From assembly GCA_034189325.1 (NCBI GenBank), contig JAXHUM010000061.1, positions 1-45,755 of the forward strand: a DNA stretch of 45,755 bases, in the 5' to 3' direction. The stretch is from JAXHUM01 sp034189325. GTDB taxonomy: Bacteria; Desulfobacterota; DSM-4660; Desulfatiglandales; Desulfatiglandaceae. The translations under genes and the position numbers were made by a program. Positions 1 to 9,134 of this stretch are shown piece by piece; positions within the stretch are counted from its first letter, which is position 1, and each line of letters begins with the position of its first letter. The notes under the pieces are model-generated. The model was given only the letters and a program-made list of their open reading frames with translations. It made no database searches and was not told where the DNA came from.

Positions 1-137
1 CGGCCTTGGACATTACCGCTGCGTTTCGCAAAATCGAACCCAACGATCCGGTTCGTTATGATTTTGCCCTGACTCGTCTCGGCATTAGGGAAGATGTGGA
101 CCTTGACGCCTTTCTGAACAGGTGTGAACGACTCTGA
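1..137 (+). CDS. C-terminal end of a TIGR02757 / DUF2400-like protein (5' truncated)
   Basis: An open frame with codons starting at base 3 enters from the left edge and stops at TGA 135-137, giving about 44 residues. The visible tail contains DPVRYDFALTRLGIRE, which I recognise as the typical C-terminal signature of the TIGR02757 (DUF2400) family, a widespread bacterial family without a settled function. No catalytic claim can be made from the tail. The next gene starts 22 bases downstream on the same strand, so the two may be co-transcribed. The family call rests on recalled similarity of a short segment. Confidence 0.6.
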   Translation, partial: ALDITAAFRKIEPNDPVRYDFALTRLGIREDVDLDAFLNRCERL

Positions 138-159
138 AACGAACAAAGGAGACGAACCT

Positions 160-1116
160 ATGTTTGTACTCGGCTTACAGGGCAGCCCACGGAAAAAGGG
201 GAACACATCTCTTCTCCTATCGGCCTTTCTCGACCAGGCGGCGAAGCTTGGGGCTGAAACCGAAAGCCTGGATGTTTCCCAAGAAAAGATCTTACCCTGC
301 ATTGAGTGCGGTATGTGCGAAAGAGAAGGCTTCTGTTCCATTCAGGACAATATGCAGGAGGTCTATTTCAAGCTTCGCCGAGCGGACATTGTCGTTATGG
401 GAACCCCTATTTTCTTTTACGGACCGACTGCCCAACTGAAGGCACTAATTGATCGATCACAGGCCATGTGGGCGAGAAGATACGTGCACAAGGTTCACGA
501 TCCTCTGAGCAAATGGAGACAGGGCCATGTCCTGGCAGTTGGGGCCACAAAGGGGGACAATCTCTTTGAAGGCCTTATTCTAACGGCCAAGTATTTTTTT
601 GACGCTATTGGAGCTCGTTACGAGGGCCTAAGCGGGTACAGGGAGATTGAAGGACCCGGCGAGATCAAGGCCCATCCTACAGCCCTTGAAGATGTAAAGA
701 AAAAGGCCGAGGCCTTGCTGTCGCCTCTCATGAAAAGAGAGCGGATACTCTTTATTTGCAGGGAAAATGCCTGCCGTAGCCAGATGGCGAGCGCCTTTGC
801 CCAGCATATGGCAGGTGATGCGATCGAGGCGGTAAGCGCCGGCAGCGACCCGGCCGAGAGGATCAATCCTCTCATGATGGAGGTCATGGCTGAAAAGGGT
901 ATTGACATGGCCTACCGACGACCGAGATCCATTGAAGCGGTTCTCGGTCATTTCCAGCCCAACATGGTCGTATCCATGGGGTGTGGGGACAAATGCCCCT
1001 ATTTGCCCGGCGTCCAGACCCGGGAATGGGACCTGGAAGATCCGGCAGGAAGGTCTTTGGAGTTTATGCGCGGGATCAGGGACGATATCGAAGAGAGAGT
1101 AAAGAGATTATTGTGA
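160..1116 (+). CDS. Fused iron-sulfur flavoprotein / NADPH-dependent FMN reductase and ArsC-type arsenate reductase
   Basis: This is a 318-residue two-domain protein. Residues 1-190 are a flavodoxin-like FMN reductase: the start LGLQGSPRKKGNTS is the flavin phosphate loop and CIECGMCEREGFC resembles the cysteine cluster of iron-sulfur flavoproteins. Residues 191-318 are a low-molecular-weight phosphatase-fold arsenate reductase. They carry the CX5R loop (ICRENACRSQMA), SAGSDP, and the MGCGDKCPYLPG and DLEDPAG motifs typical of the actinobacterial-style ArsC group. ATG 160 is preferred over an in-frame GTG at 124 because AAAGGAG lies just upstream and the flavodoxin fold begins there. Known families suggest arsenate reduction with a flavin domain supplying electrons; the coupling is inference. 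No arsR, acr3 or arsB gene is visible nearby. An Hsp20 gene follows after 25 bases. Confidence 0.85.
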   Translation: MFVLGLQGSPRKKGNTSLLLSAFLDQAAKLGAETESLDVSQEKILPCIECGMCEREGFCSIQDNMQEVYFKLRRADIVVMGTPIFFYGPTAQLKALIDRSQAMWARRYVHKVHDPLSKWRQGHVLAVGATKGDNLFEGLILTAKYFFDAIGARYEGLSGYREIEGPGEIKAHPTALEDVKKKAEALLSPLMKRERILFICRENACRSQMASAFAQHMAGDAIEAVSAGSDPAERINPLMMEVMAEKGIDMAYRRPRSIEAVLGHFQPNMVVSMGCGDKCPYLPGVQTREWDLEDPAGRSLEFMRGIRDDIEERVKRLL

Positions 1117-1141
1117 TGTTTCACAAATAGGAGGACGTAAC

Positions 1142-1591
1142 ATGCCTGTGTTGACAGTATGGAAGAATCAGGAGATAGGGAGACTGAAAAAGGATATCGA
1201 TCGTATCTTTGCAAGGCTGATTGACGATTGTGAAATGCGCATCTTTCCCGAATTGGGCAAGGGGCTCTTTCCGAGAGATCTTTTTGAAACCGACAGGGAC
1301 CTGGTCTTTCAGGCAAGGATCCCCGGCTTGGATCTTCAATCGGTGGATATCTCGATTTCGGAAGACAGCCTTCATATCAAGGGAGAGATCAACCCGGAGA
1401 TCACAGAACAGGGTGGTCTCAACCGCAGGGCAAGGGGAATAAGGAAGGGCTTTTTTTCCCGAGTTCTCAGGCTTCCATGCAGGGTGAATATCAAGGATGT
1501 GAAGGCCACTTACAAGAATGACGTGCTCCATATCGTGATGCCCAAGACCAGACCGAGCAGGACAAAGATTGTCAGGATTCGGATAGAGTAA
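1142..1591 (+). CDS. Hsp20 / alpha-crystallin family small heat-shock protein
   Basis: This 149-residue protein has the alpha-crystallin layout. A short N-terminal arm (residues 1-50) is followed by a beta-sandwich containing DLVFQARIPGLD, VDISISEDSLHIKGE and the late LRLPCRVNIKDVKATYKNDVLHI strand pair, which is the usual Hsp20 signature region. It is expected to be a cytoplasmic ATP-independent holdase that keeps unfolding proteins soluble for refolding chaperones. AGGAGG lies about 8 bases before the ATG. It sits 25 bases after the flavoprotein-ArsC gene and before a Lon-like protease, which suggests a stress or protein-quality cluster. The C-terminal tail ends in KIVRIRIE, so an IxI-type anchoring motif (IVRIRI) is present. 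Confidence 0.92.
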   Translation: MPVLTVWKNQEIGRLKKDIDRIFARLIDDCEMRIFPELGKGLFPRDLFETDRDLVFQARIPGLDLQSVDISISEDSLHIKGEINPEITEQGGLNRRARGIRKGFFSRVLRLPCRVNIKDVKATYKNDVLHIVMPKTRPSRTKIVRIRIE

Positions 1592-1669
1592 ACAGTATCC
1601 TCTTTGTCATTGCCGTTATGAGAATAACAGAGGACACAGGGTCCCAGAGTCTCGGGAATTTGTTATGGC

Positions 1670-1699
1670 TCGACAATTTTGTCCTGCTTTGCCTATCAT
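1670..1699 (+). promoter_or_regulatory. Candidate sigma-70 promoter upstream of the Lon-like gene
   Basis: TCGACA (1670-1675), an 18-base spacer and TATCAT (1694-1699) each match the sigma-70 hexamers at five of six positions. The start codon lies 56 bases downstream. The gap 1592-1755 also holds two copies of AGAGGACACAG, whose role is unknown. No CIRCE or clear sigma-32 site was seen. Confidence 0.4.
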
Positions 1700-1755
1700 A
1701 GACATATCCCTGTGAAGAGGACACAGACATTTTATTATAAAGAGGGAGGAAATTC

Positions 1756-4236
1756 ATGCCGAGAAAAAAATCCAATGAATTGACTGTAGATCAACTGAGG
1801 TGGAGATTGGATCCCACCACGCTTCCTTTTCAAACAACCGATGAACTTAATCCGCTGAAAGAAATCATCGGCCAAGACAGAGGCCTTGAAGCATTCCGCT
1901 TTGGCATGGGTATGGAAAAGCAGGGTTATAATGTCTTTGTGACGGGAAGAGCGGGATCGGGGAGGATGTCCACTGTCCGGAAGTCATTGGAGGAAATGTC
2001 AAAAAAGGGTCAAGTGCCTGAAGATCTGGCTTACGTGAATAATTTCAAGAATATTGAAGCGCCGATCCTGTTACGTTTCGAAGCGGGAAGAGGTAACAAC
2101 TTCAAGAAGGACATCCATGACCTCATTGAGTCCCTCAAAAAGGAGGTTCCACGTATTTTTGAGAGCCAGGAATATCTGAACAGTAAAAAAGAGACCATGG
2201 AGGAGTACGAGAAAAAGGGTAAGAGTTTCTTCAAGAACCTTGACGCCAAGGTGAAGGAGGAGGGCTTCACACTGGTCGATCTTCAGGTGGGGCAATTCAA
2301 ACGCCCGGAAGTTATGCCGCTTGTTGACGGTAATCCCATGCATATTGACCAGCTCGAGGAACTGGTAGAGAAAGGGAGATTCCCAAAGGAAGAATTTGAG
2401 AACCTCAAAGAGAAGGAGGCATCGCTCAGGGAAGAGATCAGCCAGATATTCCTCGAATTGAGGGACCTCCAGAAAGAAATCCAGCAAAAAATCGAGGAAA
2501 TGGATGACGTCCTGTTCAAAAAGATTGCAGCCGAGGCTGCTGCTTCCTTATATGAGAAATACCCGGGCAAGATTATTCATACTTATCTGGATGATATGAT
2601 TGAAGACATGGCGGAGAATCTCAAGATCTTTTCCGGAAAGACCCAGCAAGCACAACAGATCATGCCCTTTATGCCTCCTGAGGGGGACCCTTTTCAGCCC
2701 TATCAGGTCAATCTGCTGGTGGATAACTCGGAGCAGGAAGCGCCTCCGGTCATTGTTGAATCGTATCCGACTTACAGGAACCTTTTTGGGAGCATCGAGA
2801 GGGTGGTCGACCGCAGCGGGATCTGGAAGACCGATTTCAGCAGGATCAAGGCAGGCTCTTTTGTAAAGGCGAATGGAGGCTATCTCGTCTTGAATCTCCT
2901 TGACGCCCTTATGGAGCCGGGCGTGTGGCAGGCCCTCAAGAGGTCTCTGAAGACCGAGAAAATGGAAATCCAGACCTATGACCCCTTTTACCTTTTCACG
3001 ACATCAGGTCTGAAGCCGGAGCCCATAGAGATCGACACCAAGGTGATCGTCATCTCTGATGAGTATATCTATCATATGCTCCTCGCCTTTGATGAGGATG
3101 TGAAAAAGATATTCAAGGTAAGGGCCGATTTTGATACCTCCATGAACAAGAACAAGGATTCCATCCAGCAATTCGCCGACTTTATAAAGATGAGGATCGA
3201 TGCGGACAATCTCAGGCCTTTTGACGGAACAGCGGTGGCCGCCCTCATAGAGGAGGCGGTTCGTATGACCGGAAGGCAAGAAAAGATAAGCACGAGTTTT
3301 CCCGCGGTTTCGGACCTTATACGGGAGAGTGACTATTGGGCGGGGCATGAAGATGCGCCCGTCACAAAAGAAGAGCATGTAGAAAAGGCCGTAAAATCCA
3401 AGACATACCGGTCGAGCAGAATTGAAGAGAGTCTTCAGGAGATGATCGATCGCGGCACGCTGATGATCGATGTAGATGGAGAGATCGTAGGGCAGGTCAA
3501 TGGCCTGGCAGTCTACGATGTCGGAGACTACATGTTCGGAAAGCCTTCTCGGATTACCTCCACAGTCTCCATGGGCCGGGCAGGCATCGTCAATATCGAG
3601 AGGGAGGCCGACCTGTCGGGTAAGACCCATAACAAAGGGGTTTTGATCCTGACCGGTTTTCTGAGGGAGAAGTTTTCTCAGCAGAAGCCCCTGACCATGA
3701 GCGCCAGTATCGCCTTTGAACAGTCCTACGGTGGGGTGGATGGTGACAGTGCGTCGTCGACAGAGATTTACTCCCTCCTGTCCAGCCTGTCCGGGGTTCC
3801 GATCAAGCAGAATATTGCCGTAACCGGTTCCGTCAACCAGAAGGGAGACGTCCAGGCCATAGGAGGCGTTAATCAGAAGGTGGAGGGTTTTTATGATTGC
3901 TGTGTCAAGCTGGGGATGACCGGCCAACAGGGTGTCATGATACCTGATAGCAACGTTAAGGACCTGATGCTTCGGAAAGATGTCATTGCCTCCGTCAAGA
4001 AAGGGGAGTTCCACGTTTACGCTGTCAAGACGATTGACGAAGGAATCGAGATCCTGACAGGGAAAAAGGCCGGCAATATCAAGGCCGATGGCACGTACCC
4101 CAAAGATACGATCAATTATCTTGTGAGTGAAAAACTGTCAAACCTGGCCGAGGGGCTGAAAAAATTCGGAGAAAAGGAGGAAGACAACAACTCAAAGGCC
4201 GGCAAAGGAGGCAAGGCAAAGAAAAAACAGTCATAG
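1756..4236 (+). CDS. Lon-like ATP-dependent protease family protein (LonB / YcbZ type)
   Basis: This is an 826-residue protein of the Lon-related AAA family that lacks the classical LAN substrate domain. The N-terminal nucleotide loop at residues 64-72 reads GRAGSGRMS, so Arg replaces the usual Walker A Lys. A long coiled-coil insertion covers roughly residues 110-290. The C-terminal peptidase domain keeps the Lon Ser-Lys dyad: Ser665 in GDSASS and Lys708 in NQKVEGF, 43 residues apart as in E. coli Lon. The tail is Lys-rich. A strong AGGGAGGA site precedes the ATG. It is expected to be a cytoplasmic quality-control protease, consistent with the Hsp20 gene upstream. Its last six bases overlap the convergent yhaN-like gene. 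Confidence 0.88.
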   Translation: MPRKKSNELTVDQLRWRLDPTTLPFQTTDELNPLKEIIGQDRGLEAFRFGMGMEKQGYNVFVTGRAGSGRMSTVRKSLEEMSKKGQVPEDLAYVNNFKNIEAPILLRFEAGRGNNFKKDIHDLIESLKKEVPRIFESQEYLNSKKETMEEYEKKGKSFFKNLDAKVKEEGFTLVDLQVGQFKRPEVMPLVDGNPMHIDQLEELVEKGRFPKEEFENLKEKEASLREEISQIFLELRDLQKEIQQKIEEMDDVLFKKIAAEAAASLYEKYPGKIIHTYLDDMIEDMAENLKIFSGKTQQAQQIMPFMPPEGDPFQPYQVNLLVDNSEQEAPPVIVESYPTYRNLFGSIERVVDRSGIWKTDFSRIKAGSFVKANGGYLVLNLLDALMEPGVWQALKRSLKTEKMEIQTYDPFYLFTTSGLKPEPIEIDTKVIVISDEYIYHMLLAFDEDVKKIFKVRADFDTSMNKNKDSIQQFADFIKMRIDADNLRPFDGTAVAALIEEAVRMTGRQEKISTSFPAVSDLIRESDYWAGHEDAPVTKEEHVEKAVKSKTYRSSRIEESLQEMIDRGTLMIDVDGEIVGQVNGLAVYDVGDYMFGKPSRITSTVSMGRAGIVNIEREADLSGKTHNKGVLILTGFLREKFSQQKPLTMSASIAFEQSYGGVDGDSASSTEIYSLLSSLSGVPIKQNIAVTGSVNQKGDVQAIGGVNQKVEGFYDCCVKLGMTGQQGVMIPDSNVKDLMLRKDVIASVKKGEFHVYAVKTIDEGIEILTGKKAGNIKADGTYPKDTINYLVSEKLSNLAEGLKKFGEKEEDNNSKAGKGGKAKKKQS

Positions 4237-7200
4237 AGAGTGTGTTATCAGGATTGAAGGATCAACGATCTCTTCGGCCAACTCCACCAGATGCCGGTGA
4301 TGCGTAAAGAATATCACCTGGGTCTTGGAAGCGATCTGTTCCAGGACCTTCAAGGCTGCTGCTGCGCGGTCGTCGTCGAACTTGATCAAGATATCGTCCA
4401 CAACGAAGGGCATCGGCTCATTGCGCTCCAAATACTCCTCAATGCCGGCCAAACGTAGTGCAAGATAGAGTTGATCCGCGGTCCCCTCACTCATACCTTC
4501 CACATGTACGATCTCGCCGGAACCGGGGCGGACACCAACGAGGACGGGCCCACCTTGAGGACCGTAATCCGCCCGGACCCCGGCAAATGAATTGTCTGTG
4601 AGCTTTGCAAACAAGGTACCGGCCCTCTTTAAGATCGGGCCCTGGTTCTTCTCACGATACCTCTCAATGGCCTGCCTCAGAACAGCGGAGGCGATACGGA
4701 GCCGGGCGTACTGCTCAATGTCGTTTTCCAGTCGACCGAGGATCATCTGGGTCTCTTCGGCTATTTCCGCTGCTCCGGCACTACCGTCCATCTTGCTGAG
4801 TTCGGTTCGCTCGCTCCCAATAGTCTGGTCTTGGTCGGATTTTTCATGAGACAGGGCATCGATTTGCTCGGCCAACCGTTGGATTTCCATGTCTATTCCG
4901 TCAGGGTCCTCTTTTGAGGCCTCTGTCACAAAATCTTCTATGGTATTGCCGGCACTCAGTTTGAGGAGCTGTTCATCGATGTTCTTTATCTCCGATTCAA
5001 TAGTGCGGCGCTTTTCCGAACGCTCTTCGATTTCAGGGAGGCTGTCGTAACCTTCACAACCAGCCTCTTCGCACATGCCTGTGAGTCGGGCCTCTGCCGT
5101 GGCGATCTCCTCCTCGACCTCTTTTTCTCGTTTACCTTCCTGATCCAGTTGCGCTTCAAGGGTCTTTAATTTGGTGTGATTCGTTCGGGCCCTCTTCAAC
5201 CGAGTGTTCAGTTCGTTGGCAGCCTGCTCAACAGCCATACCTTTCAGATCACCTGCCGCTGTTCGGACCAGGTTCGTCACCCTCGCAGCAAATGCCTCGG
5301 CATCACGGTCGATCCCTTTGATCCGTTTGTAAAGGGTATCCGCCTCCTTGAGCTTTTCAAAAAGATCCGAGAGATCCTCCATCACAGCGTTCGCCTGGGA
5401 GGGCGTGGATGCCCTTTGAAGGCCAAGGGGCCTGATTGCCGGCTCCCATTCCGTCAGCCATTGGGAGAGCTCCTCTTCACACTCTTCCACACGGTCCTTG
5501 ACCTCATCCAGTTCTTTCACCTTGAGTGTTTTCTCAGTCTCAAGCGCCTGTCTCTTACGGGCCAAGATCTCTTGATGGTCCACAACCCATCGAGCCCTCT
5601 TGACCAAATTGGCCAGGGATCTGTCCATAACCGACGGGAGTTCCGAGAGAGAATCGAGGCATTCTTCCAAAACCTCGCGATGAGTGTCTATACGTTCTTG
5701 AAGCCGATCGACCCTCGAGGTCCGCTCTCTCATCTCAACCGCCCTCTCACGCAGTGCGCAGTGGTCCCTGGCCCAGCCTCGCATCTCCTTTGGTGTTCGA
5801 GGTCTCACCCCATAGGGCTGCCACAGCCCTGCCCATTCATGATGGACATCTGAGAGCGCCCTCTCTGCTGCATTCAGATCCTCCTCCAGGCCCTTGGACC
5901 GTTTTTCAGAAGCCGCCTTTTCAGCGATCAATCGCGCTAAATTCGCCACACGATCGGCCTCCCTTCTAAGCCTGTCAGCTATTTCATCTGTTTGGCGCAT
6001 ACTCTCTTCAAAGGCATCCAATAGATCGTCGGCAGGTTGAAAGCGTCGAATAAAGGCCTGAGCCTCTTCCTCGGACGGTCTTTCGCCCTCCAGGGTGCCA
6101 CGGACCAACCCCCAGCCCTGCCCACGGAGCCCTCGCAGAGCCAGCAAATCATCCTCGGTGGGGACATCTTGTTCCAATTGAAGTTGCTCGAGCTGTCGTT
6201 CGATCTCAATGTGTGCGGCAGCCACTTCATCGATTTCTGACCTGAGCCCGACCACCCTGTGCCCTGCCCTGTCGATTCGGGCCTCAAATTCATCAATGGT
6301 CTCAAAGGATGGTATGGAGAGCCCTTCCAGCTCCCCTATCATCCCTGCCCATAGAGACTGGGCGCGCAGGTCGGATGCCAGCTTATCTAATTCCTCTCCA
6401 ACCTCTTCCCGGTCCTCTGAGCATTTTTTTTCCAACACACCATATTCTTCGGCCTGCTCTATGGCGATCTTCAATGGATCGATCGATTTTGGTCTGTCAA
6501 GGAGTTTCAACTTCTCGTCGAGCGCCTTTATCTGATCGGAGATCTTGGGTATGGCCTCATCAGCATGGTCTCTGCGCATGATGATACGTTCATACCTCCC
6601 ACCCAGTTCCTTGATCCCGACCCTATCGGCCTTCCTGATCCGTAGTCTTTCCGCCTCCTCAAGGGTTGAATCCTCCCTGAGACCGCGAAGGAGATCATAT
6701 GCCTCGCTTCTCAAGACATTTCTGAGTGTCTCAAGGCGAATACGATCCTTGGCCGCCTTGCGATGACTGCCCAGTTCCTGATGAATCTCCTCAATCTCAT
6801 CGGAGTTTTCGAGAAGCCCATAGGGGATGTCCAGTTTCGCTATCTCGCCTTTGAGCGCCTCAATCCCCTCGACAATCTGACTATGCTTTTTCTCCTCTAT
6901 TCCGAGTGTTGTGATCAATCGATGTCTTTCCTCCTTGAAATTCTCAGGGAGCAATAGGGCGGTGGCGTATTCTTTGTACTCCTCCATCAACTCCTTGCGC
7001 CTGGCGATTATCGGCAAGGCTTCCCTGATACGTTCAAGGCGGTGGCGATCTCTCTGTTTTTCTTTCAGGTTCCCACTGATGGTCCGTACATGCTCCTGGG
7101 CCTTCTGAAGGGCCCGATCATGTTTGACCCATTCCTGACCAGGCAGTTGCGCCTCTCGCAAGGCCTTTCGGTTTTTCATTAAACGACCCAGGGCCTCATT

Positions 7201-7749
7201 GATTCGTGGTTTATGCCCGGACGGCCTGAAAAGTCTGTCCGCCTCATCCTGGAGATCTCGCTGGACTTGATGGAGATCCGGAATACCGGACCCCGCGGCA
7301 AAGAGGATCTGCCCCATGCTTCCGCCTCCAGCGACGATTTCTTTTCCGCCACGTACAAGTTCGTTGTGATCAATTCCGAACGTGGCTGAAAAATGATCTT
7401 CCTCCATGCCGTTCAGACACTCCCTGATAAGGGACTCATCCAATGCAGTTTTGTCGTCGGCGGATCGAAGGGTATTGCTTCTCCCTTTCCGACGGACAAG
7501 CTCCAGGACCTCGCCGTTTTTCCGTTGGAGGGTCCCGCCGACCCTCATCTTCTTGTACGAATGGAGAAAGTCGTCCGGAGATCGTTCGGGGATGCCGTAC
7601 AGGAGGCTCCGCAAGGCCCTCAGGGCTGAACTCTTACCTGCCTCGTTGGGGCCGTACAGGATGTGCAGACCCGGATCTCCCCCGTCCAAATCAAGACGAA
7701 CATTGGTGAACGGGCCGTAAGCAATAAGTTGTATCTCGCAGATCTTCAT
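4231..7749 (-). CDS. SbcC/Rad50-like coiled-coil ATPase (YhaN family)
   Basis: This 1172-residue SMC-like ATPase has an N-terminal Walker A GPNEAGKSS (about residues 34-42) and the FGIDHNEL and GGGSMGQILF segments typical of YhaN-type proteins. Long coiled coils cover roughly residues 190-1000. The C-terminal half-site carries a signature-like GMSEGTADQLYLALRLA and a Walker B PFVVDDILIKFDDDR followed by FFTHHRHL. The start overlaps the stop of the upstream nuclease gene in an ATGA arrangement, so translation is coupled and the two products probably form a Mre11/Rad50-like complex acting on DNA ends. The C-terminus is convergent with the Lon-like gene with a six-base overlap. The exact DNA substrate is unknown. 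Confidence 0.88.
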   Translation of the reverse strand: MKICEIQLIAYGPFTNVRLDLDGGDPGLHILYGPNEAGKSSALRALRSLLYGIPERSPDDFLHSYKKMRVGGTLQRKNGEVLELVRRKGRSNTLRSADDKTALDESLIRECLNGMEEDHFSATFGIDHNELVRGGKEIVAGGGSMGQILFAAGSGIPDLHQVQRDLQDEADRLFRPSGHKPRINEALGRLMKNRKALREAQLPGQEWVKHDRALQKAQEHVRTISGNLKEKQRDRHRLERIREALPIIARRKELMEEYKEYATALLLPENFKEERHRLITTLGIEEKKHSQIVEGIEALKGEIAKLDIPYGLLENSDEIEEIHQELGSHRKAAKDRIRLETLRNVLRSEAYDLLRGLREDSTLEEAERLRIRKADRVGIKELGGRYERIIMRRDHADEAIPKISDQIKALDEKLKLLDRPKSIDPLKIAIEQAEEYGVLEKKCSEDREEVGEELDKLASDLRAQSLWAGMIGELEGLSIPSFETIDEFEARIDRAGHRVVGLRSEIDEVAAAHIEIERQLEQLQLEQDVPTEDDLLALRGLRGQGWGLVRGTLEGERPSEEEAQAFIRRFQPADDLLDAFEESMRQTDEIADRLRREADRVANLARLIAEKAASEKRSKGLEEDLNAAERALSDVHHEWAGLWQPYGVRPRTPKEMRGWARDHCALRERAVEMRERTSRVDRLQERIDTHREVLEECLDSLSELPSVMDRSLANLVKRARWVVDHQEILARKRQALETEKTLKVKELDEVKDRVEECEEELSQWLTEWEPAIRPLGLQRASTPSQANAVMEDLSDLFEKLKEADTLYKRIKGIDRDAEAFAARVTNLVRTAAGDLKGMAVEQAANELNTRLKRARTNHTKLKTLEAQLDQEGKREKEVEEEIATAEARLTGMCEEAGCEGYDSLPEIEERSEKRRTIESEIKNIDEQLLKLSAGNTIEDFVTEASKEDPDGIDMEIQRLAEQIDALSHEKSDQDQTIGSERTELSKMDGSAGAAEIAEETQMILGRLENDIEQYARLRIASAVLRQAIERYREKNQGPILKRAGTLFAKLTDNSFAGVRADYGPQGGPVLVGVRPGSGEIVHVEGMSEGTADQLYLALRLAGIEEYLERNEPMPFVVDDILIKFDDDRAAAALKVLEQIASKTQVIFFTHHRHLVELAEEIVDPSILITHSL

Positions 7750-9011
7750 TCAGGGTCCCTTTTGCGGATAAGCCTCTCAAGGAGCATCGGTTGGACCTGA
7801 TCGAGAATGCTTTCAAGCCAGTCGGGATCATTCAAAAGGATCCCTTCCGGATCTTCCTTCAGTTCCGTGGGCATTTTTCTGCCAAGGTCTTCCAGTTCAA
7901 GGGCCAGGTCATGCAGACAATCGGGATTTAGGCGCAGTTCCTCAAAGAGATGGACAAGTTCTCCTATGGCCCCGTCCGAGAGGACCCGATCCTTGTGGGA
8001 CAGGGGGGGGCTGGTAGAGAACTTGACTTTTTCAACCCATACACTTGCTCCGCTCATATCCGCAGCAACCGATCGTATCTCATTGGTCCATTGCTCCAGA
8101 TGTGAGGCAAGCTCGGGATGGGCGTCGGTATTGCCTTTAATGACCACACGCGTCACCAGAGGAAGACCCTGGTTTTTATGCAACGCCTTCTCCAGGTGAT
8201 CATGAAACAGATCAACCACCTCATAACCGGTATGGGCATTGGATACATCCATATGGATAAGGACCCAGCGAATGACATCGAGAGGCCTAAACTCCCAATT
8301 CGTACGACCGTTCTCTTCAACAGAGACTATCACGCAACCTTTCGGCCCTGTCTCTCGAATATGACGGCCCTGGGTATTCCCGGGAAAGAGAACAGGCGGA
8401 TCATCCGCAAGAATCTGGTGTTGATGAACATGCCCCAATGCCCAGTAATCGTATCCCTTGGATTGCAGACCCTCCAGGGTGCAGGGGGCATAGGGTTCAT
8501 GCCCCTCATGGCCTGTCGCGCAGGTGTGGAGCATACCGATATTGAAGTATCCGCGGAGGGCGGAGGGATATTGAATGGAGAGATCCTCTTTTACCGCTGG
8601 CGTCGCGAAACTCCGGCCATGAACGGCGACGCCTAGTTCTTCGATGGTATGAGTGGCAGGCTCTTTACTTGGAAAAAGATGGACATTTTCAGGAAGCCTG
8701 AGCGCCTTTGAGATCTTGCTGGCTGCATCGTGATTGCCCGACACAAGATAGACGGGAATGCCGGCTCCCTTGAGTCGGTTCATCTGCGATACGAAGTACA
8801 GACCGGTGTTGTAGTCCCTCCAATCTCCGTCGTAGAGATCACCCGATATGAGCACAAAGGCGACAGGCTCCCTGATTGCGGTCTCTACCAGATTTTCGAA
8901 GGCCCTGCGAGTCGCCTGTCGTAGTTCATCAACCGGGGCACCCTCGTAACCCTCCAGCTTGTGAAGGGGGCTGTCCAGATGAATATCGGCGGCGTGTAAA
9001 AACCTGAACAA
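7746..9011 (-). CDS. SbcD/Mre11-like metallophosphoesterase exonuclease (YhaO family)
   Basis: This is a 421-residue calcineurin-like nuclease. The metal-binding motifs appear in order: HAADIHLDSP near the N-terminus, ISGDLYDGDW, VSGNHDAASK, then GMLHTC and the ALGHVHQHQ / PGNTQGRH segments around residues 160-215. These are the five phosphoesterase motifs of Mre11/SbcD proteins. The C-terminal 200 residues probably cap the active site or bind the ATPase. The start is TTG at 9011 with GGAGG eight bases upstream. It is the first gene of a two-gene operon with the YhaN-like ATPase and probably processes DNA ends or repair intermediates. The 123-base gap between this start and the end of the ycaO gene shows no other clear gene. 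Confidence 0.88.
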   Translation of the reverse strand: MFRFLHAADIHLDSPLHKLEGYEGAPVDELRQATRRAFENLVETAIREPVAFVLISGDLYDGDWRDYNTGLYFVSQMNRLKGAGIPVYLVSGNHDAASKISKALRLPENVHLFPSKEPATHTIEELGVAVHGRSFATPAVKEDLSIQYPSALRGYFNIGMLHTCATGHEGHEPYAPCTLEGLQSKGYDYWALGHVHQHQILADDPPVLFPGNTQGRHIRETGPKGCVIVSVEENGRTNWEFRPLDVIRWVLIHMDVSNAHTGYEVVDLFHDHLEKALHKNQGLPLVTRVVIKGNTDAHPELASHLEQWTNEIRSVAADMSGASVWVEKVKFSTSPPLSHKDRVLSDGAIGELVHLFEELRLNPDCLHDLALELEDLGRKMPTELKEDPEGILLNDPDWLESILDQVQPMLLERLIRKRDPE

Positions 9012-9134
9012 GTGTCAATCCTCCGAGAGTTCGCTGGAGATCTCTGAGATGAGCCAGCAATGTCTCACTCGACCCGGATTTATCGTGATATGGATGGACT
9101 CGTGTGCTGGGATCACCGACAAAGAGGTGGCTTT

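Noticed and set aside
3004..4014. 336-codon open frame on the minus strand
   Set aside because: It is entirely antisense to the protease domain of the Lon-like gene, which has clear catalytic motifs.
5176..5853. 225-codon plus-strand frame
   Set aside because: It is antisense to the coiled-coil part of the YhaN-like gene and has no motif.
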